Source: Cycas panzhihuaensis
Taxonomy: Eukaryota; Cycadophyta
Direction of reading: 5' to 3'
Assembly: GCA_023213395.1 (NCBI GenBank)
Contig: CM041465.1
Location: 250,611,741 to 250,675,740 of the forward strand
DNA length: 64,000 bases
Numbering within the stretch: position 1 is the stretch's first letter; every line of letters starts with the position of its first letter. The position numbers and the translations under genes were made by a program. The notes beneath the pieces were generated by a model. The model had not been told where the DNA came from. It saw only the letters and a list, made by a program, of their open reading frames with translations, and did no database searches. Below are positions 36,095 to 47,168 of the stretch, one piece after another.

Positions 36095-36934
36095 CTAGGA
36101 CCAGGCCGTATCAGCTTGTCGGGATCGTGAAAACCACGTGGAGTCTCGTCTAAATGGAGAAGGTCTTACTGCAGCAAATTCTGCTTCCACTGCTTTAGCC
36201 ATATTAATTGCATCCTTTAGAGTGGATAGGGAGACTGTCTTCAAGCGCATTTGGATACGTTCTTTAAGTCTGGACACGTATGTATCTATCTCTGTCTGTT
36301 TATCAAGTTGTTGATCAACCCGATTACGTAAAGATTGGAACTCATCCATGTAAACTTCGACAGAGGATACTTGCTTCAAACGTGTTAGCTGTGTAAAAAA
36401 TGATTGACTCCAAGTGTCTTCATACTGCTCGAAAAAACAAGTAGAGAAGTGCGCCCAAGACTAGCTAGAGGGGTACACCCGTTTCCACCATTGGAACCAA
36501 TGATGTGCCTTCCCATCTAAGTGAATGGAAGCAAGTGTAAGTTGCTCATTCACTAACATTGGGTTGAGTGTAAAGTAAGACTCTAGTTTGCTAATCCAAC
36601 TTCGTGCATTATCCCTGTTGAGATCTGGATCAAATGTGGGTATGTTGATCTTATGATGGAATGGTTGTTGCTGATGTGGAGGCGAAGGCACAATTTGTTG
36701 CTGTGCAGGGCCAACTGGTGGTGGAGGAGAGAAGTTGTTCAACCTCTTAATTACATCTTGGACATCATCATGAGATGCTAGGTTTTGTAATTTTGAGCTA
36801 AATTCTGCACGCATGGTAGCTACTTCGATTTTAACCTCCTCGCGTATGTGGCCGAGATCCTCTATTTTATTATGAATTCTGTTGACTTCGGTCTCGAGTG
36901 TCGAGATTTTGTCACTGTTGCTTTGAGGAGCCAT
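36095..36934 (-). pseudogene. Gypsy F gag
   Basis: Starts at ATG 36934 (MAPQSNSDK). A coiled-coil N-terminus (ISTLETEVNRIHNKIEDL) is followed by a Pro/Gln stretch, then the capsid part IPTFDPDLNRDNARSWI and HLDGKAHHWFQWWKR. A TAG at 36461 interrupts it, and the same frame continues as EVYMDEFQSLRNRV and SRLKERIQMRL to a second TAG at 36095. Confidence 0.9.
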
Positions 36935-38022
36935 GGAGAAAGGGCTTAAAGAGGTGGGAATAAGTAGAAAGAAGGGGAATGAACGAAGTGGGAAAGATCA
37001 AGAAAGAACAGGACGTAAGAAAAAGGGAGTTGTTAAGAGAGAGAGGGGGGTGAATAGGGAGATTGTGGGGTGTCTATAGCTTGTTGACCCCAAAGAAAGT
37101 TACATAAACAAAATATCAAGTTCTTTCAACAGTGTGAAAAGCTTGTTCGAATGGGGCATGTGAAGTGTAAGGGGGGGGGGGGGGTGTGGGGCCCACCAGT
37201 GACTAGGTACTAAAAATTGTGAAAATTTACAGTATATACCAACCTAGTGCAAATTGACCAGTACGATGTGCTGATCAAAATGAGGTATATACCTGTAAGG
37301 GTAAATTTTCTCACTGAATTCCCTTTTTTTTTTTTTTCTTTTTTTACAAATTGTGAGGTGGCTTACAGTCTTAACCAAAGTATCCTACCAACCACTAGAG
37401 AAGGTGTGCTTCGTCTTATAGGCCTGCCAATAAACTGTAGAAGTTCGGGGCAGGTAGCTTTGTGGCGCTAACCGCTAACCACTGCACTACAAGACTTCAG
37501 CGGTCGATAGTTGCCTATGCTGGAAAAGGATTGGGACCTGAAAGTGGGGCCTTTCCTATATACCCAAAGGTACGTGGAGGCGCACTGCCGTAGCCAGGTT
37601 CTGTCTAGGGCTTGGCTCAGGAGTGATACTCCAATCCTTCACACAAAGGGCAGAAGGGGCACTATGTGCTTAGCAAGAACGACAGATCCCTGCGATACCC
37701 GGGAAAGGAGGTGGGAGAGAGAAAAAGAAACCGCCCAGCAATGTTATCTACCCTTAAGATATAATTCAATGCCAGAATCGAAAAATAGGAATGAAATTAA
37801 AATCAGATGAAAGACAAGGGATAAAGTACTAGAGTTACCTGGGAAATGAATTTCCCCTTTCTCCTAACTCATGGACTGTCCCGATACCGTTCCTCAATCT
37901 CTGTGGAGAGAGTACTAAGCGAAGGTCTTTCCTTGATCTCTACTAGGGTAGAGAGAGTACTCGATCTGATAGGGAAAGAAAAAAATTCTGGACTTTTGGG
38001 CAGCCTCCCACGATCGCGACGC
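36935..38022 (-). other. Gypsy F 5' leader, no protein gene seen
   Basis: About 1.1 kb between PBS and gag. Holds a G-run of 13 at about 37171-37183, the SINE-like block listed separately, and moderately GC-rich DNA at 37500-38020. Short overlapping plus-strand frames there (37511-37810, 37846-38067) look like chance. Confidence 0.6.
37322..37500 (-). repeat. Possible tRNA-derived SINE in the Gypsy F leader
   Basis: On the minus strand a tRNA-like head with a plausible A box (TAGTGCAGTGGTTAG, near 37475-37490) is followed about 150 bases later by an A-rich tail (A-runs at about 37322-37347). A weak B-box candidate is CCCGAACTTC near 37450. Target-site duplications are not clear, so this is a suggestion only. 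Confidence 0.35.
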
Positions 38023-38035
38023 AGCTCTGATACCA
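38023..38035 (-). other. Primer-binding site of Gypsy F
   Basis: Minus strand TGGTATCAGAGCT, two bases from the 5' LTR. Confidence 0.9.
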
Positions 38036-38037
38036 CT

Positions 38038-38411
38038 TGGGACGTTTCTTCTCATCAATACTCTTGAGATAGCAGAGAATTTGACAATCGCAGCAACGTC
38101 TTCTTATCCAACAGAGCAAACAAGCTAACCAAGAGTTTCACAGGAACACCAAAGTGCTAAATGATCACCAAAAGATAGAAAGTATCGCAGCACAATCTTT
38201 ATAAAAATGTTCTATCAAGATAACCATCATTTACAATTTATGACCCTTATATAGACAAAATAGGGTCTTATACATGTAATCCTATTGGTGGCCTAAGCGG
38301 CCTTACATTCTATTGGACGGCAGTGCCCATGCATACTATTGGCCCGCTAGACGGCACATGCACAAAGTTCCATAGTGGTTTACATAACTTAGCTGGATAA
38401 GTTATGTAACA
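38038..38411 (-). repeat. 5' LTR of Gypsy F
   Basis: 374 bp, partner of 32037-32399; TATA box TATATAAGG in minus reading at about 38246-38254. Confidence 0.95.
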
Positions 38412-38416
38412 ATGAC

Positions 38417-38622
38417 CCTAGGCCATAATCTCATATCTAAATATCAAATTCTCCCAAAGATGTTTTACAAATGAATAAGGCTCCTCTATGTATAGCTTCA
38501 CTCTCTCTCTAAAACCCAACTTCTAATTCTCTCTCCTAAAAAATTCGACTTCATCTAATTTAGGGATGCAATGACTTCCTTATTTTTCCTAAAAAGTGAC
38601 TTCATCATTTAGGAATGCCACA
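38417..38622 (-). repeat. 5' LTR of element G, right part
   Basis: Continuation of 31772-32036 after Gypsy F; ends AATGCCACA, followed by ATCTA, which matches GTCTA at 21016-21020. Confidence 0.9.
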
Positions 38623-39192
38623 ATCTAGGTATGAAATGTTGAAGCAAAATTTCAAGAGAGCCATCAAGCTTTCAATCAAAGAGAAAATTGTACTAAGATA
38701 TTTCCTCAATCTTCGAAGCCCAATTGGTACCAATCACCGAACAAAAAAGAGGACTAAAAGAAGGACAATTGTCTCATGCAGAACATCTAAGAAGACAAAC
38801 ATGTTTTGATTGCAATGGAAAATAGAGTAGAGATCACAAATGTCCAGTTGAAAAGGTCTTCATGTTGAACAATGAAGGATGTTGCACTACAACCTGAAAG
38901 GACACCAAAAGAAGAAGTAACATAAATGGACTTGATGCTTGAGCACCAAGACTTAGGGAATATTTAGATTTCACTACAAGCCATTACCAAGACTATGATC
39001 AGACCATAGACACTTAAATTCAAAGACCACATCAAGAATGTGACTCTTTCAATATTTGTAGATAATGCGAGTATGCACAATTTTATCAATAGACCCACAA
39101 CAGTCAAAATTGAGCATCTACATCAAGCCCCTTGAACAATTCCAAGTGGCTATTGCAAACGAACATAACATGCCTTACAGAGGCTATTATGA
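38623..39192 (+). pseudogene. Gypsy D gag C-terminus and protease start
   Basis: After element G, gag of D resumes. A zinc knuckle TCFDCNGK..SRDHKC lies at about 38797-38840, and the retropepsin-like IFVDNASMHNFI (DNA instead of DSG) near 39053-39090. Stops are frequent. Confidence 0.7.
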
Positions 39193-39705
39193 CAAGGTAC
39201 ACGTTAAGATTTTTTATTATTCACTTGATTCTTGTATGTTTACTATGTCGATTAAAGGGGTTGATATTGTTCTTGAAATCCAATGGCTTCAAACCTTAGG
39301 GGACATCATTACCAATTACAAAAAGCAGATCATGGTCTTCTTTCAAAAGGAGCATAAATACAAGCTTTAAGCACCCCAAACTCCCTCTCCACAATTAGTA
39401 TCATGTTCTTGCATGGAAAAACATCTCAAAAAGAACCTTGTTGCATTTGTTATGAGTTTTTACCAAACCACATCAAATTCCATCTCTCTTGACATACAAA
39501 CCATTTTAGATCAACAAAGTATGATTTTACAAATATTTCAAAAGAGCTACCCTCGACTCGCGACATTGAACACTCCATTGAGTTAGTCACAAAAACCACT
39601 CTAGTAAGCTTCCAACCTTACAAATGTCCCTACCATCTCAAAAGGAAATAGAGAAAATTACCAAAGATTTATTAGAGCAAGCTGCAATCAGCCCCAATTC
39701 TAGTC
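39193..39705 (+). repeat. 513-bp direct repeat of Gypsy D protease-RT, left copy
   Basis: Copy of 42939-43451 at a constant offset of 3746 bases, no gaps, with about 13-14 differences (2.6 percent by eye). It encodes the protease tail and the start of RT (SLPSQKEIE). Ends at TAGTC where Copia body C begins. Confidence 0.95.
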
Positions 39706-40510
39706 ACGGCCAACTCAAAGGCCAAACAGCACCCCAAACCGGCACTCTCAAAGCAGTTTGGGAACATGAACATTGGGTCTTCAAGGACCAATGTTGTATG
39801 TCATTATTGTGGCAAACCTGGCCACATAGCACCTGATTGTCGAAAAAAGCAAGCAGATCTACGTCAACAGCAGCAGCAACAATGTCAACCAAATCAGCAA
39901 CAATGACCATGTCGGTACCAACAAAGATTCCGGAACAATAGCGAAGAAGAAACCCCTCGACCAAATCGAGGTGCCTATCGAGGAGGTCAAAGAGGAAGGG
40001 GGGGTTTTAGAGGTGGCAATCAACGCCACTTTAATCAATTTGCAAATGAAGACATTGTTTTGTGCATATCAAACATCCAAGGTTGATGAAACTTGGATTA
40101 TTGATTCTGGAGCTTCACAACACATGACTGGAAGTGAAGAGCTCCTCACCGACATCAAGGAAGGTAAAGGTCAATCAGTGACCTTTGGGAACAATCAATC
40201 TGTTAAAATTTCTAGAATAGGCACAATAACTCCTTTTTATTCTTCATCAAATCCTTCCTCCTCATTTCCCAATGGCAATGCCTACTTCATACCTTCAATG
40301 GACAAGAACTTACTATCTGTTAGCAAGTTGGACAAGCAACAGATGAGTGTCTTGTTCAAAAATGGGAAATGTATAATCAGTGACAAAGATGACCAAGTAG
40401 TAGCTGTTGGCTATGAGGATCAAGGCCTCTACAAATTAGATGCAAATAATATAACACCTGATTCTGCTTACTCTGGTTCAATTGTCACTCCATACTTGTC
40501 CAAGATGTAA
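39704..40510 (+). pseudogene. Copia C gag C-terminus and protease
   Basis: Zinc knuckle CHYCGKPGHIAPDC near 39798-39840, a Gln-rich tail, an RGG-like stretch, then protease with WIIDSGASQHMTG near 40095. A 2-base deletion at about 40046 shifts the frame relative to B. After it the reading frame stays the same to 42938. Ends at a TAA (CAA in B). Confidence 0.85.
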
Positions 40511-41640
40511 CTTTGGCATCAACGTCTAGGCCATTTGAGGTTAGACAATTTGAGGCAGATGATCAACAAGAACATGGTACATGGGCTTCCAAAGATATAT
40601 GGCATAAAATGTCTTTGTGAAGCGTGCATTATGGGAACTCAGCATCGCTTGCCTTTCCCTAAAGGCAAAGCATGGCGTGCATCACATCCTTTGCAGCTGA
40701 TACACTCAAATTTGTGTGGACCTATGTCCACCGCATCTTTTGGAGGAGCTTTGTATTACATCTCCTTCATTGATGACTTTTCTCACAAAGTCTAGGTCTA
40801 CTTCATTAAGCACAAGTCTGAAGCTTTTTCCAAATTCAAAGAATTCAAGCTTGAAGTAGAAAATGAGTCTGGCCACTCAATCAAAACATTAAGGACAGAC
40901 AATGGGGGTGAATTTACTTCAAATGAATTCACCCAATACTGTAATGATAATGGCATTCGGAGACAACTAACTATTCCTCACACTCCTCAACAAAATGGAG
41001 TCTCCGAAAGAATGAACAGAACTTTGGTTAATAAAGCCAAAGCAATGATGCATGCACAAGGACTCACTCGAGCTTACTAGGCAGAGGCATTTCACACAGC
41101 TGCCTATGTGGCCAATTGCAGTCCAACTACAGCAGTCACCGATATGACACCCAAGGAGGCTTGGTCTGGCAAAAAGCCAACTGTCAGCCATTTCAAGACT
41201 TTTGGGTGCACTGCTTATATGCACATTCCCGATCAGCAAAGGAAGAAATTATACAAGCATAGTCTAAAATGCATCTTTGTAGGATATGCCATTCATAGCA
41301 AAGCCTACAAGTTGTATGATCCCATAGGGAAGAAAATGCATCTCTCAAGAGATGTCATCTTTGCTGAAGAAGATCATAAGGAGTTGCAAACAGCATCCAT
41401 GCAACCTCCCATTAACAAAGGCAAGAAGATTGTTAAGGCCTTCCTTCCCTCTCAATCTTCTACACCATGTACATCATCTGCACCTGCTGGACCGTCTATA
41501 TCAACTGATTTTGCTCTACTTGATCCAAGCACATCTTCTGTTGATCAACCACTTAGACCAGAAGATCTTGAGGTTCAAGTTACTTCGATTCAAAAGTTAC
41601 CAAAATGGTACACACAAACAGTACAGAACAGCCACATCAT
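40511..41640 (+). pseudogene. Copia C integrase
   Basis: LWHQRLGHL and CLCEACIMGTQH (zinc part), IHSNLCGPMS (first catalytic Asp replaced by Asn), FIDDFSHKV followed by a TAG (TGG in B) at 40793, RTDNGGEFTSNEF, then another TGG to TAG at about 41078, then TPKEAWSGKK and FGCTAYMHI. Ends with a Ser/Pro-rich linker. Otherwise free of frameshifts. Confidence 0.9.
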
Positions 41641-42938
41641 TGAAAGAAAACGTCCATCAAAATATAGGCAGCAGACCAATTATGCACTTATGGCTGAAGA
41701 GCTTTGTGTTGATGAGCCTTCCACTTTTGAGGAGGCTTCTAAAAATGAAAATTGGAAGGCTGCCATGGATGAAGAAATCCATTCTATTGAAAATAATGGT
41801 ACTTGGGATTTGGTTGAATTGCCTAAATACAAACAGGCGATTAGTTGCAAATGGGTCTACAAGACCAAATTCCATTCTGATGGTTCACTTAAACGGCAGA
41901 AGGTCCGCCTTGTGGCAAAAGGATTCAAACAAAAAGAAGGCATAGACTATGAGGAGACCTTTGCACCAGTGGCAAATATGAACACCATCAGACTCATCTT
42001 GGCCTTAACTGCTCAATGCAAATGGCCAGTCTATTAGATGGACATGAAGAGCGCCTTTCTTAATGGCGATCTTCAGGAGGAAGTATATTTGGAGCAACCT
42101 CTCAGTTACAAAGTACAAGGCAAGGAGCATTTTGTATATCGCCTAAAAAAGGCGTTATATGGCTTGAAACAAGCTCCAAGAGCATGGTGCTCAAAGATCG
42201 ATGACTACTTCTTGAGACATGGGTTTCATCGATCTACTTCAGATCCTAATCTGTATATAAAACATGAGAAGAACCATGTCATTTTTGTTGCCTTGTATGT
42301 AGATGACTTAGTGATCACTGGCAGTGACACTAAGATGATACACATTCTCCAAGATGACTTGAAGAGAAGTTTCGAGATGACAGATCTTGGACTTCTCCAT
42401 TACTTTTTAGGCTTTGAGATATGACAACAGCCGGACTATATCTTCATCTCCGAAGCGAAATATTCTTGGGACATTTTGCAACGGTTCACGATGCATAACT
42501 GCAAACCAGCGCCTACACCAACGGAGAATGGATCTAAGCTTACTCTCAATGAGGAAGTTGCACCTGCAGATCTCACACTTTATTGCCAGTTGATTCGGAG
42601 CTTCATTTATCTCACCAACACTCGACCGGACATTTCATTTGCAGTTGGGATTTGCTCACGATACATGTCTCAACCCAATCAGATACACTGGAATGCAGCT
42701 AAATGCATACTTAAATACATCAAAGGCACATTGCAGCATGGCCTTGAGTATGCGCATAATGAGAACTTCACTCTGGAAGGGTTCTCAGATTCTGATTGGG
42801 CAGGTTGCCAAGATAACAGGAGATCAACCTCGGGATACTGTTTTTCCCTTGGTTTAGCAGTTGTTTCGTGGAGTTGCAAGAAGCAACCCAATGTTACCTT
42901 GTCCTCCACCGAAGCAGAGTACAAAGCTGCAGTTATGA
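41641..42938 (+). pseudogene. Copia C reverse transcriptase and truncated RNase H
   Basis: [25 protein letters not shown], a TAG in place of CAG before [12 protein letters not shown] at 42035, [24 protein letters not shown] (intact), [14 protein letters not shown], a TGA in place of TGG at 42422. RNase H: NTRPDISFAVG, YAHNENFTLEGFS, DSDWAGC, LSSTEAEYKAA, where the body ends abruptly. Confidence 0.9.
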
Positions 42939-43451
42939 TAAGGTACACGTTAAGATTTTTTATTATTCACTTGATTCTTGTATGTTTACTATGTCGATTA
43001 AAGGGGTTGATATTGTTCTTGAGATCCAATGGCTTCAAACCTTAGGGAACATCATTACCAATTACAAAAAGCAAATCATGATCTTCTTTCAAAAGGAGCA
43101 TAAATACAAGCTTTAAGCACCCCAAACTCCCTCTCCACAATTAGTATCATGTTCTTGCATGGAAAAGCATCTCAAAAAGAACCTTGTTGCATTTATTATG
43201 AGTTTTTACCAAACCACATCAAATTCCATCTCTCTTGACATACAAACCATTTTAGATCAACAAAGTACGATTTTACAAATATTTCAAAATAGCTAACCTC
43301 GACTCGCGACATTGAACACTCCATTGAGTTAGTCACAAAAGCCACTCTAGTAAGCTTCCAACCTTACAAATGTCCCTACCATCTCAAAAGGAAATAGAGC
43401 AAATTACCAAAGATTTTTTAGAGCGAGCTGCAATCAGCCCCAATTCTAGTC
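42939..43451 (+). repeat. 513-bp direct repeat of Gypsy D protease-RT, right copy
   Basis: Partner of 39193-39705. After it the Gypsy D RT simply continues (PFAFPIILICKKDGS), so this copy is the in-place one on the RT side, and the left copy is in place on the gag-protease side. Confidence 0.95.
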
Positions 43452-44540
43452 CATTTGCGTTCCCAATCATATTAATTTGTAAGAAGGATGGGTCATACAA
43501 AATATATATGGACTACCACACCTTGAATAAGTTGATAGTCAAAAATAGGTACCTAATATCAGGAATTGACAACCTCTTGGATGAGGTGCATGGAACCCAA
43601 TTCTTCTCGAAGATTGACCCTCACTCTGGATATTACTAGATACAAATCAACATAGAAGATGTTCATAAAACAACTTTCAAGACACATGAAGAGCTCTTTA
43701 AATTCAAAGTAATTCCATTTAGGTTAACAAATGCTCAAGCCACTATGATTAAGGTACTCAAACATTCTATCAAGAAATCTCTTTTAGTATTTTTTGACAA
43801 TATTTTGATCTTCAACAAAACTTGCAAGGAATACCTAGAGCATTTAAACAAGGTATTGCAAACATTGAAGGATAATTAGTTCTTAACAAACCAAATGAAA
43901 TGTATATTAAGCTACACAAAACTCAAATATTTGGGGTACATTATTACCTGGGAAGAAGTTAAAATGGATCCTAAGAAGGTCAAAGCCATTACTGAGTGGC
44001 CCACTCCAACAAATGTCAAAAATGTTGGAAGTTTATTGGGTGCAGTAGCATACCTTTGTTGATTCATTAGAGGTTACACTAGTATAGTAGCACCAATCAC
44101 AAACATCACAAAACAAGAAGCCTTTGAATGGACAGAAGTAGTAGAAAGGGCATTCCAAGAACTCAAAAAAGCTATGGTTTCACATCTAGTATTAGCCACA
44201 CCTAATTTCAATAAGCCTTTTATACTAGAGTGTGATGCAATAGGGATTAGATTGGGAGTGATTCTATTGCAGAACAATAAGACCCTATTTTACGAAAGCC
44301 ATTCAAGAGAACGATTTAAACACATTCATGACAAGGGAATGTTGGTAATAATGCATGCCATTCAACAGTGACAACAATATCTATTGGGAAGCAAATTTCA
44401 AGTCAAAACCAATCATGATAGTCTAAAGCACTTCCTTAATTAGCCAACATTGTTATATGAGCAATAAAAATGGGTAAGAAAATTACAACCTTTTGATTTC
44501 GTAATTGTTTATAAAAACACCAAGAAAAATGTTAGAAAAT
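43370..44540 (+). pseudogene. Gypsy D reverse transcriptase and RNase H
   Basis: LICKKDGSYKIYMDYHTLNK, FFSKIDPHSGYY followed by a TAG at 43637, then KVIPFRLTNAQAT and the catalytic box VFFDNILIF. The second Asp of the FFDD/YVDD type box is Asn, which should abolish catalysis. RNase H follows (FILECDAIGIRLGVIL, HDSLKHFL) with several stops to about 44525. Confidence 0.85.
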
Positions 44541-45074
44541 GGATCAGAATTGATTTAATACCATGATAAGAAAATGGATTAAAATTGCTCCGATACCATG
44601 TTAGAATTTGGGTTTGATATCACCATAAGGACAATATCAAACACCTCACAAATACCTCAAGATGCAATCACATTAATATGGAAGCATTCACCATTAAATC
44701 TGATATATCACATTATCATCAATAAGGCATACAATTATCAAGAATGAATAATAAATAAGAATCAAGCATTCAGTATTCAGACACAAGATTTATGGTAGTA
44801 AAAACACAAGATGAGGACACGTCCACTTTGAATGGATGGGATCTTATTAACACAATGATATACAATGAAGCACATGATGAGACCGCACTAGTTTCCATTG
44901 AGGAAGCACTAGGTGTCTTCATGACTAACCATAAATATGCTACACCATTTTATACAAATAAGTCACCTCATCAATGACCAATGATGTTGCATCAAACATC
45001 AACCAATCAAATCATGTGTGAGAACGTTTACATCAACTAACAAGATGAGTATTAGCGTCACAATTAATGTTACA

Positions 45075-45177
45075 TATTTACAACTTTGAGAGAGTATGCC
45101 CAATGACTCCACCACAATAATATGACCACTAGACAACATAACATGACCACCATGGATTCACCATAGATTAAACATTA
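45075..45177 (+). repeat. 103-bp inverted repeat, left arm
   Basis: Reverse complement of 45196-45298 with only 3 mismatches. The arms are separated by 18 bases containing a GGGGGAGTGTTAGG sequence, so a transcript could fold into a long near-perfect hairpin. Confidence 0.95.
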
Positions 45178-45195
45178 AGGGGGAGTGTTAGGAAA

Positions 45196-45298
45196 TAATG
45201 TTTAATCAATGGTCAATCCATGGTGATCATGTTATGTTGTCTAGTGGTCATATTATTGTGGTGGAGTCATTGGGCATACTCTCTCAAAGTTGTAAATA
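45196..45298 (-). repeat. 103-bp inverted repeat, right arm
   Basis: Partner of 45075-45177. In plus reading it starts right after TGTTAGGAAA, i.e. at what looks like the beginning of a Copia LTR. Confidence 0.95.
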
Positions 45299-45674
45299 CA
45301 TGAAGACCTTTACATTAGATTGAACCTAAAACAGTAGACAAAAGTGGTTGTGTGACCACATATTTCATTTTTACGCAAGGTCATGTGGAAACAAATTTTA
45401 TCCTCTAATTGTTAGGATCTTATCTACATGAGGAAAAGAAACTCTTGATCAATTCATTTTCAATGTTCTAGATTGATCGCAATTGAAAAATCTATCCAAA
45501 ATTGCTTTGAAAGCCCCCAGCCAAGGCACTCATAGTCATTGCTTGTTCACAGTCAATGCAGTTACAGGCATACAGGAAAACATTGCATTAAAAATAAAAA
45601 ATTTGTTTTCCCTAATGTTCAGCAAATATTAAGTCATATCTTATAACATTTCAATTCCAATCCATTTTCTCATA

Positions 45675-46760
45675 AAACAAGTAGTGGCAGATACGCTATC
45701 TAGGATGCATGAACATTGCATCCTCCAAGATGTTTCTAGGGTCACAATAAGATGGGTCCAAGATTTACAACAGCAATATGCTAAAGACCCCACCTCTCAA
45801 CAAATCCTTCAAAATATTCAAGATGGGATTCAAATAGACCATGAATTTCAAAATGGATTGATTTTACGTCAAGACAAGATTTTTATTCCATCTACTTCAC
45901 CATTCAAAAAGACCATTTTACAAGAAAATCATTCTACTCCCTTACCAGACACTCTAGGATTGACAAGACTTATCATCAGATTTGGTATACCTCTTTTTGG
46001 AAAGGTATGAAATTGAATATTTATAAATTCATTTTAGAGTGTGATATTTGCTAGAGGAACAAGAGCGAATATATCAAAATATCAGGCTTGTTGCAACCAT
46101 TGCACATAACAAAATAAACGTGGGAAGAAATTTTGATGGACTTCATAATAGATCTATTGAATTCAAATGGTAAGGACTCCATTTTTGTAGTGATGCATCA
46201 TCTAATAAAATATGTTCAGTTTAGGGTAATTCAATCAACCACAAAAACTACCCAAGTAGTTGATCTCTATATGAAGGAAATGCATAGGTTGAATGGATTT
46301 CCAAAAGCAATAGTTAGCAATCGTCACTCGAAATTTACAAGCCTTTTTTGGAAGGAAATATTTTGCCTTGTGGATACACAGCCAACAATGAGCACATCAT
46401 AACATCCTTAGATAGATGGATAGATAGGAGCTATTAACAAATGTTTAGAAGGATGTCTCAAGAACTTTGCCTCTAAAGTAGCGCCATTGGCACAAATGGC
46501 TACACCTGGCAGAATGGCAATACAATACCATATATCATACACTAGCTAAGATAACACCTTTTCAAGCTTTATATGGTTACAAACCACCCTCCTTAACAAA
46601 ATGGGCAAATCAAGATCAACAACAAATGGCTTAAACACTCCAAATTTTGAAAGATAATTTGAATATAGTCAAGAATAGAATAAAACAACAAACTGATTTA
46701 CATCATTATGAACGATCCTTCGAAAGAAGAGATTGGGTATTTTTGAGACTCCAACCTTAT
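45675..46760 (+). pseudogene. Gypsy D integrase
   Basis: Starts in the RNase H tail (VADTLSRM), then QQILQNIQDG and the zinc region (decayed). MDFIIDLLNSNGKDSIFVVM contains the first catalytic Asp, then FPKAIVSNRHSKFTS (second Asp region degraded to NRHS). The C-terminal part reaches about 46780 (DWVFLRLQPYKQ). Frames shift at about 46000, 46130 and 46400. Confidence 0.8.
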
Positions 46761-46899
46761 AAACAAACAACATTGAAATAAACAGATAGATAGAAGTTGC
46801 AACCATGACTATATGGACTATGTCAGATTTTGAGGAGAAGGGAGAGGGGGCATACTGGACATACCCTCAACTAAGGTTCACAATGTTTTTCACGTTTCT

Positions 46900-47115
46900 T
46901 GTCTGACGAGAAAATTGGATCAAGCAGCAATCTCACAATCTATATTTCCAACTTTAGATTAGGAAGGAAAGATGACAATTGAGCTTGAAGACATTTTACA
47001 AATCAGAACTAAGCAATTCCACTCAAGATAAATTTTAGAGTACTTGGTCAAGTGGAAAGACTTGAATGCAAAAGATGCAACATGGGAGATAGAAGCATGG
47101 CACCAATAACATCTA
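46900..47115 (+). pseudogene. Gypsy D chromodomain
   Basis: ILEYLVKWKDLNAKDATWE (about 47034-47090), a chromodomain core with the aromatic and WE residues kept, directly upstream of the PPT (ACAAGGGGGCGGGGTA, 47151-47166). It marks D as a chromovirus. A stop precedes ILEYL. Confidence 0.85.
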
Positions 47116-47168
47116 AATTTACCCATGCTTTGAAGTCAAAGCATATTCCCACAAGGGGGCGGGGTACT

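Larger units (their letters stand above)
32037..38411 (-). mobile_element. Gypsy chromovirus F inside the LTR of element G
   Basis: 6.4 kb, minus strand, LTRs 32037-32399 and 38038-38411, perfect TSD ATGAC (32032-32036 and 38412-38416), PBS and PPT present. Coding order gag, protease, RT, RNase H, integrase, chromodomain. Gag to protease shares one frame with two stops, and RT to integrase shares another. LTRs differ by about 4 percent by eye. Confidence 0.95.
21021..38622 (-). mobile_element. Non-autonomous LTR element G (host of E and F)
   Basis: LTRs at 21021-21504 and 31772-38622 (the right LTR is itself split by Gypsy F). Flanks GTCTA and ATCTA form a 4-of-5 target-site duplication. Removing E and F leaves about 2.7 kb of internal DNA without gag, protease, RT or integrase. 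It contains a coding-like segment shared with element H. Minus orientation follows from the PPT (TTTTAAGGGGAGAGGAA next to 21504) and a degenerate PBS (TGGTATTGTAACTTC) beside the right LTR. Confidence 0.85.
39704..42938 (+). mobile_element. Copia body C, LTR-less, between direct repeats
   Basis: 3.2 kb of Copia coding sequence from mid-gag to mid-RNase H, of the same family as B. It has no LTR, PBS or PPT. It begins in gag (TCACGGCCAA matches the gag of B) and ends within EYKAAVM of RNase H. It lies exactly between the two 513-bp copies of Gypsy D sequence. Short overlaps occur at both joints (TC at left, TTATGA at right). This is not a normal Copia insertion. Confidence 0.9.
44546..45670. 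other. Insertion between RNase H and integrase of Gypsy D, Copia-LTR-like
   Basis: About 1.1 kb that splits Gypsy D pol. A PBS-like GGTATCGGAGC (minus, 44587-44598) abuts TGTTAGAATTT at 44599, as at the 5' LTR end of a minus-strand element, and the adjacent 44553-44598 DNA is a roughly 40-bp diverged tandem duplication. A PPT-like AAGGGGGAG followed by TGTTAGG lies at 45176-45192 on the plus strand. No protein recognised. Best read as rearranged LTR pieces of a Copia element. Confidence 0.5.
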
